64,000 nucleotides of DNA, taken from NCBI RefSeq assembly GCF_000219875.1, contig NC_017167.1:1637572-1701571 (forward strand), in the 5' to 3' direction. Below, one piece after another: positions 43,273 to 52,808 of the stretch. Position 1 is the first letter of the stretch, and every line of letters starts with the position of its first letter. The notes beneath the pieces are model-generated. The model saw only the letters and a program-made list of their open reading frames with translations, was not told the DNA's origin and ran no database searches. Source of the DNA: Alicyclobacillus acidocaldarius subsp. acidocaldarius Tc-4-1. Its GTDB lineage: Bacteria; Bacillota; Bacilli; Alicyclobacillales; Alicyclobacillaceae. The position numbers and the translations under genes were made by a program.

Positions 43273-44058
43273 GCGCTTGATCCCCCCATACGATCTCGCC
43301 GCCGCCACGGTATTTTCCGTGGTACAAATGCAGGTCGGCATGCGCCAGCAATTGTTCCAACGTGTCTCCGTGTTTGGGATAACACGCTGTTCCGAATGTA
43401 ATGTCCAGCCCGTACGTGTCAAGCGGCAGATGATTTTTCAATTGCTGGAGTCGGTGAATCATGCCCTCGTGACATGCACACGCCTCAAAGATCAACACAA
43501 ACTCGTCGCCGCCTAGCCTTGCTAGCACATCTGAAGGACGTTTACTTTTCTCCAAGGCATGGGCAATGGCGCAGAGCGCCTCGTCCCCCTTTGCATGCCC
43601 TTGGGTATCGTTGAGATGTTTGAATTTGTCAAAATCCATCAGAACCAACACGAATTCCGTGGTGCTCAAACTTTTTGTCGACGCTCAAACCACTCTTGAA
43701 GCCCCTTCCGATTCAAGCATCCTGTCAACGGATCATGAGTGGCCTCTTCTTTCAGGCGCTCATGATCGTGCAAGAGCCCGTCGGCCGCCAAGACAAATTG
43801 AACGGCCTCCTCTTCTTCCGGCGTTGCATCCCCACGAAAATAGACCCGATAGACGCCATCCGCACAGTGAATTTCGCGCACTCGCAACACGCTTTTCCAA
43901 GCAGGTGATCCTGTGATCACACCGCGCGTGAGCACACCGTCCGTCGTGTCCACTTCTACACCAAACGCCCGCATATCGAGCCAAAAACGCATGTGCGCTT
44001 CACGCCACGGCACGCCTTGTGCTAAACGATGGAGAAACTGCACGTATGGCTCCAACAT
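43259..44058 (-). CDS. GGDEF diguanylate cyclase, frame split
   Basis: The GGDEF domain starts in one frame (EATHDPLTGCLNRKGLQEW) and continues, offset by -1, as LVLMDFDKFKHLNDTQGHAK and ARLGGDEFVLIFE. The active-site GGDEF and an upstream inhibitory-site RPSD are intact. Adding one base to the 5-base run at 43672-43676 restores a continuous protein of about 266 residues with a ~95-residue N-terminal sensor region. It is followed by the HD-GYP domain. Confidence 0.78.
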
Positions 44059-44064
44059 CTGAAC

Positions 44065-45294
44065 TCACGCTCCTCCGTGAACAGGCTGACCGGGTGGCGT
44101 CACGACACCTGCGGACAGTCCAGGATCGAGTTCTGCGATCGCGCTCGAAATTTGAATGGGCTTTAGCACGTCGATAAATCCGACAAGATCACCCGCCGCG
44201 ACGTTCGCAGACACTTGCTGTTCTCCGAGGTCCCATTTCATCACCTGATTTTCTGGCGCTTGGATTTCTACAGTCGCGCCGCTTGACAACGGTAACGAAA
44301 TGGTCGCGATGTGGGTCTGCGGATTGTCCGTCCACGAGACCACACCGCTAGCTGGCGAGATGATAGGGAGAGAGGGCAACCACTCCGCCGCAAGTGGCGA
44401 ATTGTGATCGTTGTTGTCCGCTTTTACTTCCCATCCGCCTGGCGACGGCGTAAACGTGAGGTTGGCGTCACCAAACAACCAATACCCGTTTTGTCCCGGC
44501 AACTGGACAGGCGGCGTATCCATCACGTACGCCGCCGTCATGCGCACCAAGGCGTTAATGTAGTTTTCAATTGCGGCGTAGTCACTTGTTCCGTAGTACT
44601 TCGCGCTCGCACCGGGCCAACTTCCGGCCATGAGATAAAGCGTGTGCAAATATTTTGCTCCGGCGTTTAAGGCGTCGTCGGGATCATAAGGCGACGCATA
44701 GGGCGCACATCCTTGATTGCCGTTTGCTTGGCACTGTTCGTTCATCACCTCCAATTGCTGAGGTTGGAGCGCGGCTTCAGCCGGCGTGCCGATAGGCGCC
44801 CATATCCCATCCGCATCCACGCCATAACCACCGTACTGGGCGATCCGAAGCGCGTCGGTATCCGGTTCGTCAATCTGTACATAGGGATCTGACCATCCAC
44901 TCCACGTCTCCGGCTCAAACTGCATAAGCCCCATGGCGTGGCTCCCGTCGTAATCCGCGTAGGCGTTCGGTTCCCATGACGATTCGTGCAGCGCTGTGGC
45001 AGCGATATACTGCATGGGGACTTGGTACGTTTCACTTGCTTGTTGCACATCATCCACAAACGGCGCGGGAATTCCGTCCGCAGGCGAGACATCCGTAGGA
45101 ATCTGACCATTCCACGTTGAGGGAACCGCCGTATTGAGCGCGTCCCCGCCCGCGAAAATTGCCACAACAAGAAGGACTACCAACAATCCAGGAATGCTGA
45201 CCAGCAGCAACGCCAAAAGGACGAGAAGCGGCCAGTGGCGGCGAGCCAATCGCAGACCGATGCGAAGTCCGATTTTCCCCAGGATCGCCGTCAA
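44065..45294 (-). CDS. Conjugation lytic transglycosylase with SLT domain
   Basis: 409 residues that open local gaps in peptidoglycan for the secretion channel. A TTG start with GGGAGGGGAG upstream, a basic N-terminus and one membrane helix (WPLLVLLALLLVSIPGLL) are followed by an SLT domain: ALHESSWEPNAYADY (catalytic Glu) and AMGLMQFEPETW. The C-terminal ~150 residues (SPASGVVSWTDNPQTH) look like an M23-type beta domain, perhaps inactive. This two-part layout is common in Gram-positive type IV secretion systems. Confidence 0.85.
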   Translation of the reverse strand: MTAILGKIGLRIGLRLARRHWPLLVLLALLLVSIPGLLVVLLVVAIFAGGDALNTAVPSTWNGQIPTDVSPADGIPAPFVDDVQQASETYQVPMQYIAATALHESSWEPNAYADYDGSHAMGLMQFEPETWSGWSDPYVQIDEPDTDALRIAQYGGYGVDADGIWAPIGTPAEAALQPQQLEVMNEQCQANGNQGCAPYASPYDPDDALNAGAKYLHTLYLMAGSWPGASAKYYGTSDYAAIENYINALVRMTAAYVMDTPPVQLPGQNGYWLFGDANLTFTPSPGGWEVKADNNDHNSPLAAEWLPSLPIISPASGVVSWTDNPQTHIATISLPLSSGATVEIQAPENQVMKWDLGEQQVSANVAAGDLVGFIDVLKPIQISSAIAELDPGLSAGVVTPPGQPVHGGA

Positions 45295-45309
45295 CTCCGC
45301 TCCCCTCCC

Positions 45310-45939
45310 TTACGCAAGGATCGTCTTCCAAAAGCCTGGAGCATCTACGTATCCCGGTTGCAAATACCATCGCCCATCATGCAGAACGAACACGTCAGGA
45401 TACCCTCGAACAGCCTCTGCCAGCGGTGTGCCAGGCATCGCATACAGCACATGTGCTGGCATCGGGAGGTGGAGAGCCTCATAGGATGCTTTCACCTTTT
45501 GTTCCGCTTCTGCAAGTGTCAAGAGCGAGCGCGTTGTCGTGGCGTTCTGGGTGATCGGATATTCGTAGATTTCAAATCCCGCCGCCACCCACGTTGCTTG
45601 ATCCAACAACCCCTCACGGCTCAGCATCTGTTCCAATCGATGACAATACTCGCACCACGGCGCAAACACGACCACAGGACGATCCAGAGGAAGCTTCACA
45701 GCTTCTCCGGACGCCGTGTCGACTTGAGCAGTTTCCAAAGTTTGCACCAAAGACGCAGGGGCCAGCGACAATCCATCCCACGTATCCGAAGTTGTGCGCG
45801 CAGAAGACGAGTCGGATGAAACGACGACCTGCGCGTGCGTCGATGTGTGAGACGGCGTATGAGGTCCCCCCATCAGCCCACACGCCGTCACGAACATGGC
45901 TGCGCAGCCAACAACCGTCCAAGTCCACCCTCGATTCAT
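45310..45939 (-). CDS. Thioredoxin-like lipoprotein
   Basis: 209 residues with a lipoprotein signal (TVVGCAAMFVTACG, lipobox VTAC). A linker and a thioredoxin-fold domain follow, with the redox motif APWCEYCHR near residue 92-100 and cis-Pro-like AMPGTPLAEAVRGYPDVFV. It should act outside the membrane as a thiol-disulfide oxidoreductase. It overlaps the upstream lipoprotein gene by 4 bp. With the DsbB genes it forms an extracytoplasmic disulfide system. Confidence 0.82.
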   Translation of the reverse strand: MNRGWTWTVVGCAAMFVTACGLMGGPHTPSHTSTHAQVVVSSDSSSARTTSDTWDGLSLAPASLVQTLETAQVDTASGEAVKLPLDRPVVVFAPWCEYCHRLEQMLSREGLLDQATWVAAGFEIYEYPITQNATTTRSLLTLAEAEQKVKASYEALHLPMPAHVLYAMPGTPLAEAVRGYPDVFVLHDGRWYLQPGYVDAPGFWKTILA

Positions 45940-46529
45940 CGCGATGTTGCCCCCTCGAAGAACGCCACCCAGTCATGCGCCTGCGATGGTGGCAAGATGC
46001 CAGGCACCGCTTCCCAACCGTTGTTCACGCGGTGATACGCGATCGGGACGGGCATGGAGATGCTTTCGTACAGGGTCACAGGACTCGGAAGCGGATCACT
46101 TGAGTACCCCGCCTGCTTCCACACTTGCTCCGTCTGGGCTTGGGTCAAGCCCACCCACACCACGGCTGGCTTGCTAGACAACTGCGACCATACCTGTTGA
46201 AACTGCGGAATTGCATACGCTGTCAGGGCACTGATGACCAGTACATTTTGCGTGTCGCGTGGCACGGTGACGGGAAGGGACGTCACGTGTTCCAGACGGC
46301 TGGCATACGGTTTCAAGTGCTGCGTGACCTTCACGGGCAGTGACTTTGTCGGCACCGGAATTTCTTTCGCTGGAGCAACGGAATGCGTATGGAATGTCGC
46401 AGCCCCTGTCGTGGTGTGTGCTACGGGAATGGTATTTGATGCGTTGGAAGTTGGATGAGTTCCACACCCTGTCAATGCGAATGCCCCCATCGTCACAAAC
46501 GCCAAGCTCCATCCTGTCCATTTGTTCAC
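45936..46529 (-). CDS. Lipoprotein, possible thioredoxin-fold relative without CXXC
   Basis: About 197 residues with a lipobox (FALTGCG). I use the GTG at 46529 because AAGGGG is 9 nt upstream; the ATG 9 nt further abuts it. The C-terminal half (NVLVISALTAYAIPQFQQVW then PSPVTLYESISMPVPIAY) lines up loosely with the neighbouring thioredoxin-like lipoprotein but has no CXXC. It may be a diverged duplicate. Confidence 0.6.
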   Translation of the reverse strand: MNKWTGWSLAFVTMGAFALTGCGTHPTSNASNTIPVAHTTTGAATFHTHSVAPAKEIPVPTKSLPVKVTQHLKPYASRLEHVTSLPVTVPRDTQNVLVISALTAYAIPQFQQVWSQLSSKPAVVWVGLTQAQTEQVWKQAGYSSDPLPSPVTLYESISMPVPIAYHRVNNGWEAVPGILPPSQAHDWVAFFEGATSR

Positions 46530-46574
46530 ATTGAACATCCCCTTTCAAACACAAGTTCCTCATCTGATGTGGAG

Positions 46575-46586
46575 TTGGCAGGCATT
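46575..46586 (-). promoter_or_regulatory. Recurring element box (AATGCCTGCCAA)
   Basis: Directly follows the TAA of the TcpE-like gene and precedes the lipoprotein gene by about 45-53 nt. It shares the TGCCTGCCAA core with 55321-55332. Confidence 0.5.
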
Positions 46587-47198
46587 TTAGCGATCGATTT
46601 TCGTTACCTTTCGCCCTTCGACTTGATACGTGCCAGGACGAAGGCCGACGAGTCGATAGCGTCCAGGCCGACGCATGCGCCTTGCAGGATGGAAATCCAC
46701 ATGACGACGGCGAAGTTTTACATCTACATGCACGCTGTTTTCGAAATGCCATGTTGTCGGTGAACGAAGCTGAATTCGAACCGGCAATCGCAAGTCTCCT
46801 CGCGTCCACCACGCCCGCGCGCACACTCGAAATACACTTCGTCGTCCCCTGCGCCATACCAGCGTTCGCGGTTTCCGCACGAATCCATCACTTACATGAC
46901 TGCGAAACGGATACGCCACAAAACCATACAAATACTTGACTAACGACTTGCCGTCCGGATCCAGCTTGCGCGCCAACCATGTGAATCCCCCGGCGCTGAG
47001 CGTAACTGCGACCCAACGATTCATGAAAAGGTTGATGATGCGATAGGGCGAGGCCATATCCAACATCGCAAACACGATCCATGAGATCGCGAACGTGGCA
47101 AGATCGTCCCAATACAACCGGAACCCCAAGCGAACTTTCCGGTCGATATTGGTAATCACCGCTTTCTGCTTGAACAGCTTTTGGTATGTCCTTGGCAC
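46587..47198 (-). CDS. TcpE-like conjugation protein
   Basis: 203 residues from a GTG with GGAGGG upstream. The N-terminal 100 residues match the TcpE pattern: a basic start, two membrane helices (LATFAISWIVFAMLDMAS and WVAVTLSAGGFTWLA) and DPDGKSLVKYLYGFVAYPFR. The C-terminal half is very basic and low in recognisable motifs. TcpE proteins are part of the inner channel of Gram-positive conjugation systems. Confidence 0.75.
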   Translation of the reverse strand: MPRTYQKLFKQKAVITNIDRKVRLGFRLYWDDLATFAISWIVFAMLDMASPYRIINLFMNRWVAVTLSAGGFTWLARKLDPDGKSLVKYLYGFVAYPFRSHVSDGFVRKPRTLVWRRGRRSVFRVCARAWWTRGDLRLPVRIQLRSPTTWHFENSVHVDVKLRRRHVDFHPARRMRRPGRYRLVGLRPGTYQVEGRKVTKIDR

Positions 47199-47250
47199 TC
47201 GGTTTCCCTCCAGACGATCTCAAGGCGAGGACGTCGCCTCGCCTTGAGAC

Positions 47251-47504
47251 TCATCCGGCGATCTTCCCCACAAGCCATTGAACAATGGGGAAGAACACCG
47301 TGGGTGCGAGCAAGAAAAAGAGCGCCAGCATGCCAAACACTACGGAGACCATCATGTTGGAATGATCACCCTTCACGTAGTGCCGGAAGAGCCGGTACAC
47401 GATGACGGCTATCAGCACGACGCCCATAATTGAAAAATAGGATCCAACAAACTCCACAAAGGGTTGCTGGAAATATCCGAAAGCGTAGTTCCCGTCCCGT
47501 TCAT
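47251..47504 (-). CDS. TcpD-like small membrane protein, frameshifted at an A5 run
   Basis: The well-supported start (AAGGAGG 9 nt upstream) gives MNGTGTTLSDISSNPLWSLL and stops early. The remainder, GVVLIAVIVYRLFRHYVKGD and a second helix (VVFGMLALFFLLAPTVFFPIV), is in another frame. Adding one base to the 5-base run at 47433-47437 restores LLDPIFSIMGVVLIAV and an ~85-residue two-helix protein. Position before the TcpE-like gene fits a TcpD-like component. Confidence 0.62.
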
Positions 47505-47518
47505 TTCCGTGTTCCTCC

Positions 47519-48133
47519 TTATGTAAGATGCAAGAAACGACAACACGCACCGAGCCATGGCCAAGTCACGGCACCCACCAAACGCCGCGCGGCAGGCAAA
47601 AGATGTGCCGCAGCCCGCTGAACTTCCACAGGCGCGTGAAGCAACAGGTACGCAAGAGCAAAAATCAGCACGAATGCTGTCAAGACGACACGAATGACAG
47701 TTTCGCCTGCGCTTTCTACGCCGATGGCCAACCACGGAACAGGCGGTTTCACCCACCATGGCAGCGGATAAAGGAGCTGCACGCCCATGGGATTCACCAG
47801 ATCGATCAGCCAATGGCTCACCCATCCCACCACGATCCCGGTCGCTAACCACTGGGGAATATGAAAGCCCAGCCCGAAGAGCACCAAATAAAGCAACAGG
47901 GACGCGAGCAAGCTATGGGTCAACGTCCGATGCCGCACGAACATGGACACGATCGAAGCCCCCGGAAGATGCCGAGAAACCCAGGACTCGGGTTGATCGA
48001 TGTCCGGCACCGGCGCAACCGCATAGGCTACCGCGGCAGTGGCGACGGCCTGCCACGTGATGGGCGCGTGTTCAGATGCCAAGATGACTTCGGTGAGCGC
48101 CGCTGCGAACACAGCGTGCGTGGTATGTATCAA
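47519..48133 (-). CDS. YdjM-like membrane-bound metal-dependent hydrolase
   Basis: 204 residues from the TTG at 48133, which follows the SD hairpin. The start LIHTTHAVFAAALTE, then PVPDIDQPESWVSRHLPGAS, RHRTLTHSLLASLL and GWVSHWLIDLVNPMGVQLLYP, carry the His/Asp metal-site pattern of the YdjM family of membrane hydrolases. Several membrane helices are present. The substrate is unknown. A longer frame upstream of the hairpin is not supported. Confidence 0.82.
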   Translation of the reverse strand: MIHTTHAVFAAALTEVILASEHAPITWQAVATAAVAYAVAPVPDIDQPESWVSRHLPGASIVSMFVRHRTLTHSLLASLLLYLVLFGLGFHIPQWLATGIVVGWVSHWLIDLVNPMGVQLLYPLPWWVKPPVPWLAIGVESAGETVIRVVLTAFVLIFALAYLLLHAPVEVQRAAAHLLPAARRLVGAVTWPWLGACCRFLHLT

Positions 48134-48175
48134 AAAGCCACCCCCTCTCTGAGGAGAAGCGGGGTGGCATGCAAA
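48134..48175 (-). promoter_or_regulatory. Box overlapping an SD-bearing hairpin before the YdjM-like gene
   Basis: mRNA sense: TTTGCATGCCACCCC, loop, GGGGGTGGC, TTTTT with the TTG start in the T-run. The stem is GCCACCCC with GGGGTGGC (48161-48168 on the plus strand), so the box forms part of the 5' arm. Confidence 0.65.
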
Positions 48176-48188
48176 CCACGATGTTTGC

Positions 48189-48962
48189 TCAGTGACGAAG
48201 CGGTTCCTCCATTTGCAATCCGAGTAGTTCCAAGAGTTTGGCCTTGCCTCGGGCATTATAGCGAAACGACGACACTTGTTTGTCGCTATACGGCGATTTG
48301 TCTAACACAAACTCGCCGAATTCCGGAGTTTTGAGCCCGTACTGATTGGCGATACGGCCAATAAGATTTGCGCTGACACCGGCTTCTTCCGCGATTTCCG
48401 TCGCGGAGTACAGGCGTTCCTTGGCAGGTGGCTGCAAGAGTTCGCGTCCAGCCGCGATATTGACGGCTGCAAACAGCAACGACTCGATCGCCGTTTGGGA
48501 AATTTGATCCCGGAACTTCTGCGCTGCGTCGAGCACGACCTTGGCCAGTCGCGCTTGTGCGTTCATCCGCATCACAGCCAACCGTTCTCGTTTGATTTCC
48601 TCGTCTTCGGTCGACTTACGATGGGGCATTTCATAGCGACCCGTTTTCCGGAGCGTCGGCAACACGTCGTGGGTGATCCAACGCTTAAAGGCTTTCGCTT
48701 CGGGTTTGCGGCTTGCCACGAGTATCAAGCTATATAGCCCGGCTTCGTTCACAACCGTCATGTTTTGCGGGCCACCAAGGGTGTCCACGGTCATGGACGC
48801 CCTTTCATCGTCGTCTAACTTAGCGACAGCATCACGGTATTTGCTAATCTCCAAGGCCTCACACACATCCTTCGCCACCCACCAAGGCTCGCCATTGACC
48901 ACGACCACGCGCACCTGCTTGCCTTCGTACTCAAACGGCAACAACGTATCCATACGATCCAT
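48189..48962 (-). CDS. BRO-N/antirepressor-like DNA-binding protein 1
   Basis: 257 residues. The N-terminal half is a BRO-N (prophage antirepressor) domain: WWVAKDVCEALEISKYRDAVAK, NEAGLYSLILVASRKPEAKA and FKRWITHDVLPTLRKTGRYE. The C-terminal half has a helix-turn-helix-like YSATEIAEEAGVSANLIGRI and reads like a regulatory DNA-binding domain. GGGAGG precedes the ATG. It could be the switch protein of the element. It follows DsbB 1, as its shorter relative precedes DsbB 2. Confidence 0.82.
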   Translation of the reverse strand: MDRMDTLLPFEYEGKQVRVVVVNGEPWWVAKDVCEALEISKYRDAVAKLDDDERASMTVDTLGGPQNMTVVNEAGLYSLILVASRKPEAKAFKRWITHDVLPTLRKTGRYEMPHRKSTEDEEIKRERLAVMRMNAQARLAKVVLDAAQKFRDQISQTAIESLLFAAVNIAAGRELLQPPAKERLYSATEIAEEAGVSANLIGRIANQYGLKTPEFGEFVLDKSPYSDKQVSSFRYNARGKAKLLELLGLQMEEPLRH

Positions 48963-49016
48963 TTGATCAACCTCCCGGCGAATCAGTTGGAATGCCCGTT
49001 CTACTTAAACGGCCAA

Positions 49017-49055
49017 TGGCATGCAAAAAAAGCCCGCCTGACTGTTCAGGCGGGC
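49017..49055 (-). terminator. Terminator after dsbB 1 merging with the recurring box
   Basis: Stem GCCCGCCTGA/TCAGGCGGGC (49032-49041 with 49046-49055), then TTTTTTT that runs straight into TTTGCATGCCA (49017-49027). The dsbB stop codon is 1-2 nt before the stem. Confidence 0.85.
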
Positions 49056-49056
49056 C

Positions 49057-49485
49057 TTACGATGCTTTGTGGGGAAACGAAAGCAGGTTCGATTGCAGTG
49101 GCCGAGGCGCGCACCGATCGATCGCCAGCAGGAGGAGCACCGCAAATACGAGGGTTGCAAGCCCGGCCGTCGTGAACGGCCCCCACTGGAAGTACGACAC
49201 GTCACATGGCGCCGTCATCGAACAAAAAGCCGCATGGACTGCGCGAAGCTGCATCCACCATTGCGATACCGAGACCACCAACCCGGAGGCGGAAGCAAAG
49301 GCCACGAACCACGGGACGTCGATCGTCCATCCCAACATTGTGGCAAGTAGCAACAGGCGTTCCGACCAGCACATCACACACGCTTGCCAATGGAGCACAA
49401 GGCTCCAGTACGAGCTCACGCTCAGCGCAATCGCGGGAATAACGATTCCGAGACCGCGACGAAGGCGTATCCAAGTCCGACTCAT
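49057..49485 (-). CDS. Disulfide bond formation protein B (DsbB/BdbC-like) 1
   Basis: 142 residues, four membrane helices, with the two redox cysteine pairs of DsbB: HWQACVMCWSERL in the first extracytoplasmic loop and FCSMTAPCDVSYF in the second. It reoxidises an extracytoplasmic thiol oxidase and passes electrons to quinone. The thioredoxin-like lipoprotein nearby is a possible partner. A close relative lies at 61.9 kb. Confidence 0.88.
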   Translation of the reverse strand: MSRTWIRLRRGLGIVIPAIALSVSSYWSLVLHWQACVMCWSERLLLLATMLGWTIDVPWFVAFASASGLVVSVSQWWMQLRAVHAAFCSMTAPCDVSYFQWGPFTTAGLATLVFAVLLLLAIDRCAPRPLQSNLLSFPHKAS

Positions 49486-49516
49486 GGATCCACTTCCTCT
49501 GCGTCAGCTTGTTGGT

Positions 49517-52500
49517 TTACGCATTGTCCCTTGGATTTCGATTCCGCCTCGGATCAAAACGAAGCGGTTGACCCATTCGTGCCCGTTGACGCGGATGCTG
49601 TGTCGGCCGCGACGAAACGCTCGGAGGTATACGTCGGTTCTCGTCTTGCCGATCACGCTTCCCTGCTGATGTCTTGGAAGCTTGCACAGACTTGCTTTGT
49701 TCCTTGGGTTGCAATCGAATCACAGGACCTGGTTTGTGCTGACGGCTTGGAGATTGGGCAGGTGCCAGAGACTCGTCCTGATCACGTTCTGCGTCATGCG
49801 GAACCTCGCTTCGGCGGATTGTGGCAGAAGGCACCGAAACGGGATCGGACGCAACAGGTTCAGATGTTCGCGAGAATCCAGAACTGAGCGTTGCGTCAGC
49901 TTTCGCCTCGTTCGTTTTCTCCGCGTCATTTACCCTTGCTGGCACTTCGGTATGCGATCCAACGTCCGCGCGAGGATCCCCGATCTTCATGTGAGTGGCG
50001 TTCACCTGAGAAGCGGGCGCTGCTTCATGGGCGTGGGCCTCATCCATTGTTACGGTGTGGACTTCATCAGCCATCGGTTCCGTGGCTGTTTCAGAGATTG
50101 CCCGATGGCTGGCTTGTGCCGCTTCTGCTTGTGCCGGTGCAGGTGTATCAAAACTCCGCGCCAATGCGCCTGCTTCGTCATAAGCTTCATCCGGACGTTC
50201 AACCGCACGTTCAACGGCGGGCGTTTCCTCACGACGCGCCTTTGAATCAGGAAACGGAACCATGGATTCGTCTGATTCACGAGATCCGTCTTGTGCAGCC
50301 GGTGAGTTCTCTACCCTCCATTCATCGATGTCACGATGTTCCGAAGCCCTCGATTCAGGTTCCGGCGCAACAAACGCTTCAGAAACCAACTGTTGCGATG
50401 GAACGTCCTCTTCTCTTGCTCCTTCGCGAGTCGTTTCTGTCTGGTATTCCGCGACATCTGGTTCCTCGCCCGATTCGTCTGTCGTGCGACGTCGCGCCGA
50501 CGAGACTCCGGCACGGGAAGCTAAGTCCGGGGTCGCAAAAGCATCCGCCAAAGCGGCGACTGCCAGATCCTCTTCCGGTTGACGCCTCAATGGTTCGCCT
50601 TTTCGCTGAAGCGCACTATCCTGTACAGAACTTGGCGTTCCGTCTTCTTCACCGCTTTCCGAGCGCGTGCCCGTTGTCTCCGCGACCTCGTCTTTCAAGG
50701 GATCCGACACCGCCACGTCTCCATCGGACGCTTGAGCCTTTTCAGCGACATCTGCGTTTTCGGTTTCTGGCGCCTTGGCCTCTTCTTCCACATTCGCAAC
50801 AGGCTCATCGGAAAGCTGAGACGCTCCCGATTGCACACTCGGTTCCGAGATATTCGTTTTGACATCACCAACGAACCTTGAGCAGTGTGATCGTCGCGAT
50901 TATTTTTCAACAAATTAGGTTGAAGTTTCAGGGTGGGCTCTTGAGTATCGTCATCATCGCGACGGACTGACGAAGAAGATGATGGTGCGGGAGATGACGG
51001 AGTTGATGACGCTCCGCTCATCGACGCCCCGCCAGTCGCGCTACCAGGGTTCCCCGAACCGCCTGAGTTTTGACCTCCTGACGACGTCCAGCGCGATGAC
51101 GTTGTGGAGTTTGCGTTACCCGAAAATGGCGTTCCGTGTCCCCCAGTCCCACCTCCGCGATATGCTGTGCTAAAGGCTGCGCTCAAAGTCTTCTGAACAA
51201 GAGAACCGCTGCCTCCCTGGTTGTTTGAATTGTCGTCGTCATCTTGCCGCCCTTGGGAATCCCAGCGCCGATTCCAAGCCTCGCGGACGCGACGCCGCCA
51301 TTCGTCTGCGAGGCTCGCCTGCTTCTCATCACCGTTTGAAGAGATGCCGTTTTCGACGCGCGCCACGATCGGTTGAACAAAGATATAGAACAGTTGGTGA
51401 CGCATTATGAGTGCCCCCAGAAAGATGAGCCCGCTGGTGATGGCACCAGTTATGAGCGTCGCTTCATCCCCTGTGAGCGACACCGAATCCATCACGATCG
51501 TGACGAGCAAAAACGTGATCGCCATGTAGATCACATTGGCGAGCTTGAGCAGTAAGAAACCGAGTGATTTTTTCACCCATTTTTGCACCATCCACCAACC
51601 GATCTCAGGCACAAAGCCAAGCGGCAACACGAAGATCCCCATGAACGCGCTGAACAAAAACGCCAATTCTAGACCAAAAAGCATAAACGCCATGAACGCG
51701 AGAAACACGAGACACGGCAATCCAAGAACGAACATCACCAGCAAGAAGATGATGTTGTTGTACGGATTGGCGTTCTTGACACTCGTGCTTGTCCACGACG
51801 TTTCTGCAAAGGGCTGAGACGTGTTCAAGATGTCGTGCAGCAAGCTATCCCGCGCTTGCGCGGTCGTATTCTTCATAAAGAGTACAACCCAGTTGTCGCC
51901 AGGCTGAATCGTTGCTGAATCCCCGCTGTCTGTCGTGTAACTTTGTCCCACCGAGGCAGAGGAAACATTAAACTTGGCCAAGTCGTTCGATTCATGCCCA
52001 AACTGAGCCAATTCCCAAGGTTCCAGCACATAAATATCCCATGCCGCATCGTAGATGGTGCTGGCACTGAGATCGGCCACGGATTCGATGGCCTCACTCA
52101 CGGTGTTATCCAGGTTTTCCGAGAGGTTGTTCACAACCTGGAAGATCGCCGAAAAGTGTGTAAAAAACGCGAACAGTAATCCTGCCATCGCCGTGGTGGT
52201 GAACAAAGCCGTCAGGATCTTGGTGTTGTGACCTCGCAAGTAGTGCCAAACCATATAGATGGCCACGGCGAGACAGAGAAACGGCAGTAGACGCAGGAAG
52301 ACATTTGAATACGCCTGCGAAAACGACACGCCCATCCGCTTCGCGATGGGGGTCACCAACCACGCTGGGTTCGTGAAGTCCACGGCGATCGTGATCACGA
52401 TATGGAAAGCCCACGCCAGCCCCTGCGACACCAAGTCCGCGATGAAGTTCGCGACTTCCTTGATGGCGCCGCCCCCCGAAGAGCGTGTTCCACCACCCTT

Positions 52501-52705
52501 CTGGCGGCAGCGTGAAGGTATAGTCGTTCGGAGACGGATGCTGCCAGCCGGGAAATGGGGACGTGGGATTCGAATAACCAAAGAGCGTATTCGAAGCGGC
52601 GGCGGACGTGACCACCTGATGAATGCTCGGAAGCGCGTTGCCGCTAGTGATCGCGGTTGAGGACGCCTCGGTGGGTGGGGTTCCGCCACTGGCCATGACA
52701 ATCAT
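49517..52705 (-). CDS. VirB6/TrbL-like channel protein with long disordered tail, two frameshifts
   Basis: The N-terminus starts at MIVMASGGTPPTEASS (AGGAGGG upstream). It joins the membrane part if one base is dropped from the 6-base run at 52472-52477, giving LFGGGAIKEVANF. Several membrane helices (LLPFLCLAVAIYMVWHYL; IIFLLVMFVLGLPCLVFLAF) match VirB6-type inner-membrane channel proteins. A Gly/Ser linker follows. A second shift near 50875 connects to FVGDVKTNISEPSVQSGASQ and a 430-residue acidic, Glu/Ala-rich tail ending at 49517. The tail could also be a separate gene. Confidence 0.68.
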
Positions 52706-52734
52706 AGACTAATCCCTCCTATCCCGTGGCAAGT

Positions 52735-52784
52735 TGCAGGGCAAACGAAGAGCCGCACCACCAATCCAGTTGGCGAATGCGGCT
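52735..52784 (-). terminator. Hairpin after virB4 and recurring box before the VirB6-like gene
   Basis: Stem AGCCGCA/TGCGGCT (52751-52757 with 52778-52784) lies 24 nt past the virB4 stop with only a weak T-run. It is followed in mRNA sense by GTTTGCCCTGCA (52735-52746), 36 nt before the VirB6-like start. Confidence 0.6.
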
Positions 52785-52808
52785 TGAGCCTATCAATGTG
52801 AATCGTGC

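Noticed and set aside
47412-47852. Long minus-strand frame over the YdjM-like gene end and the TcpD-like start
   Set aside because: Only its last 30 codons, from the SD-supported ATG at 47504, are protein-like; the rest is a shadow of the YdjM-like gene.
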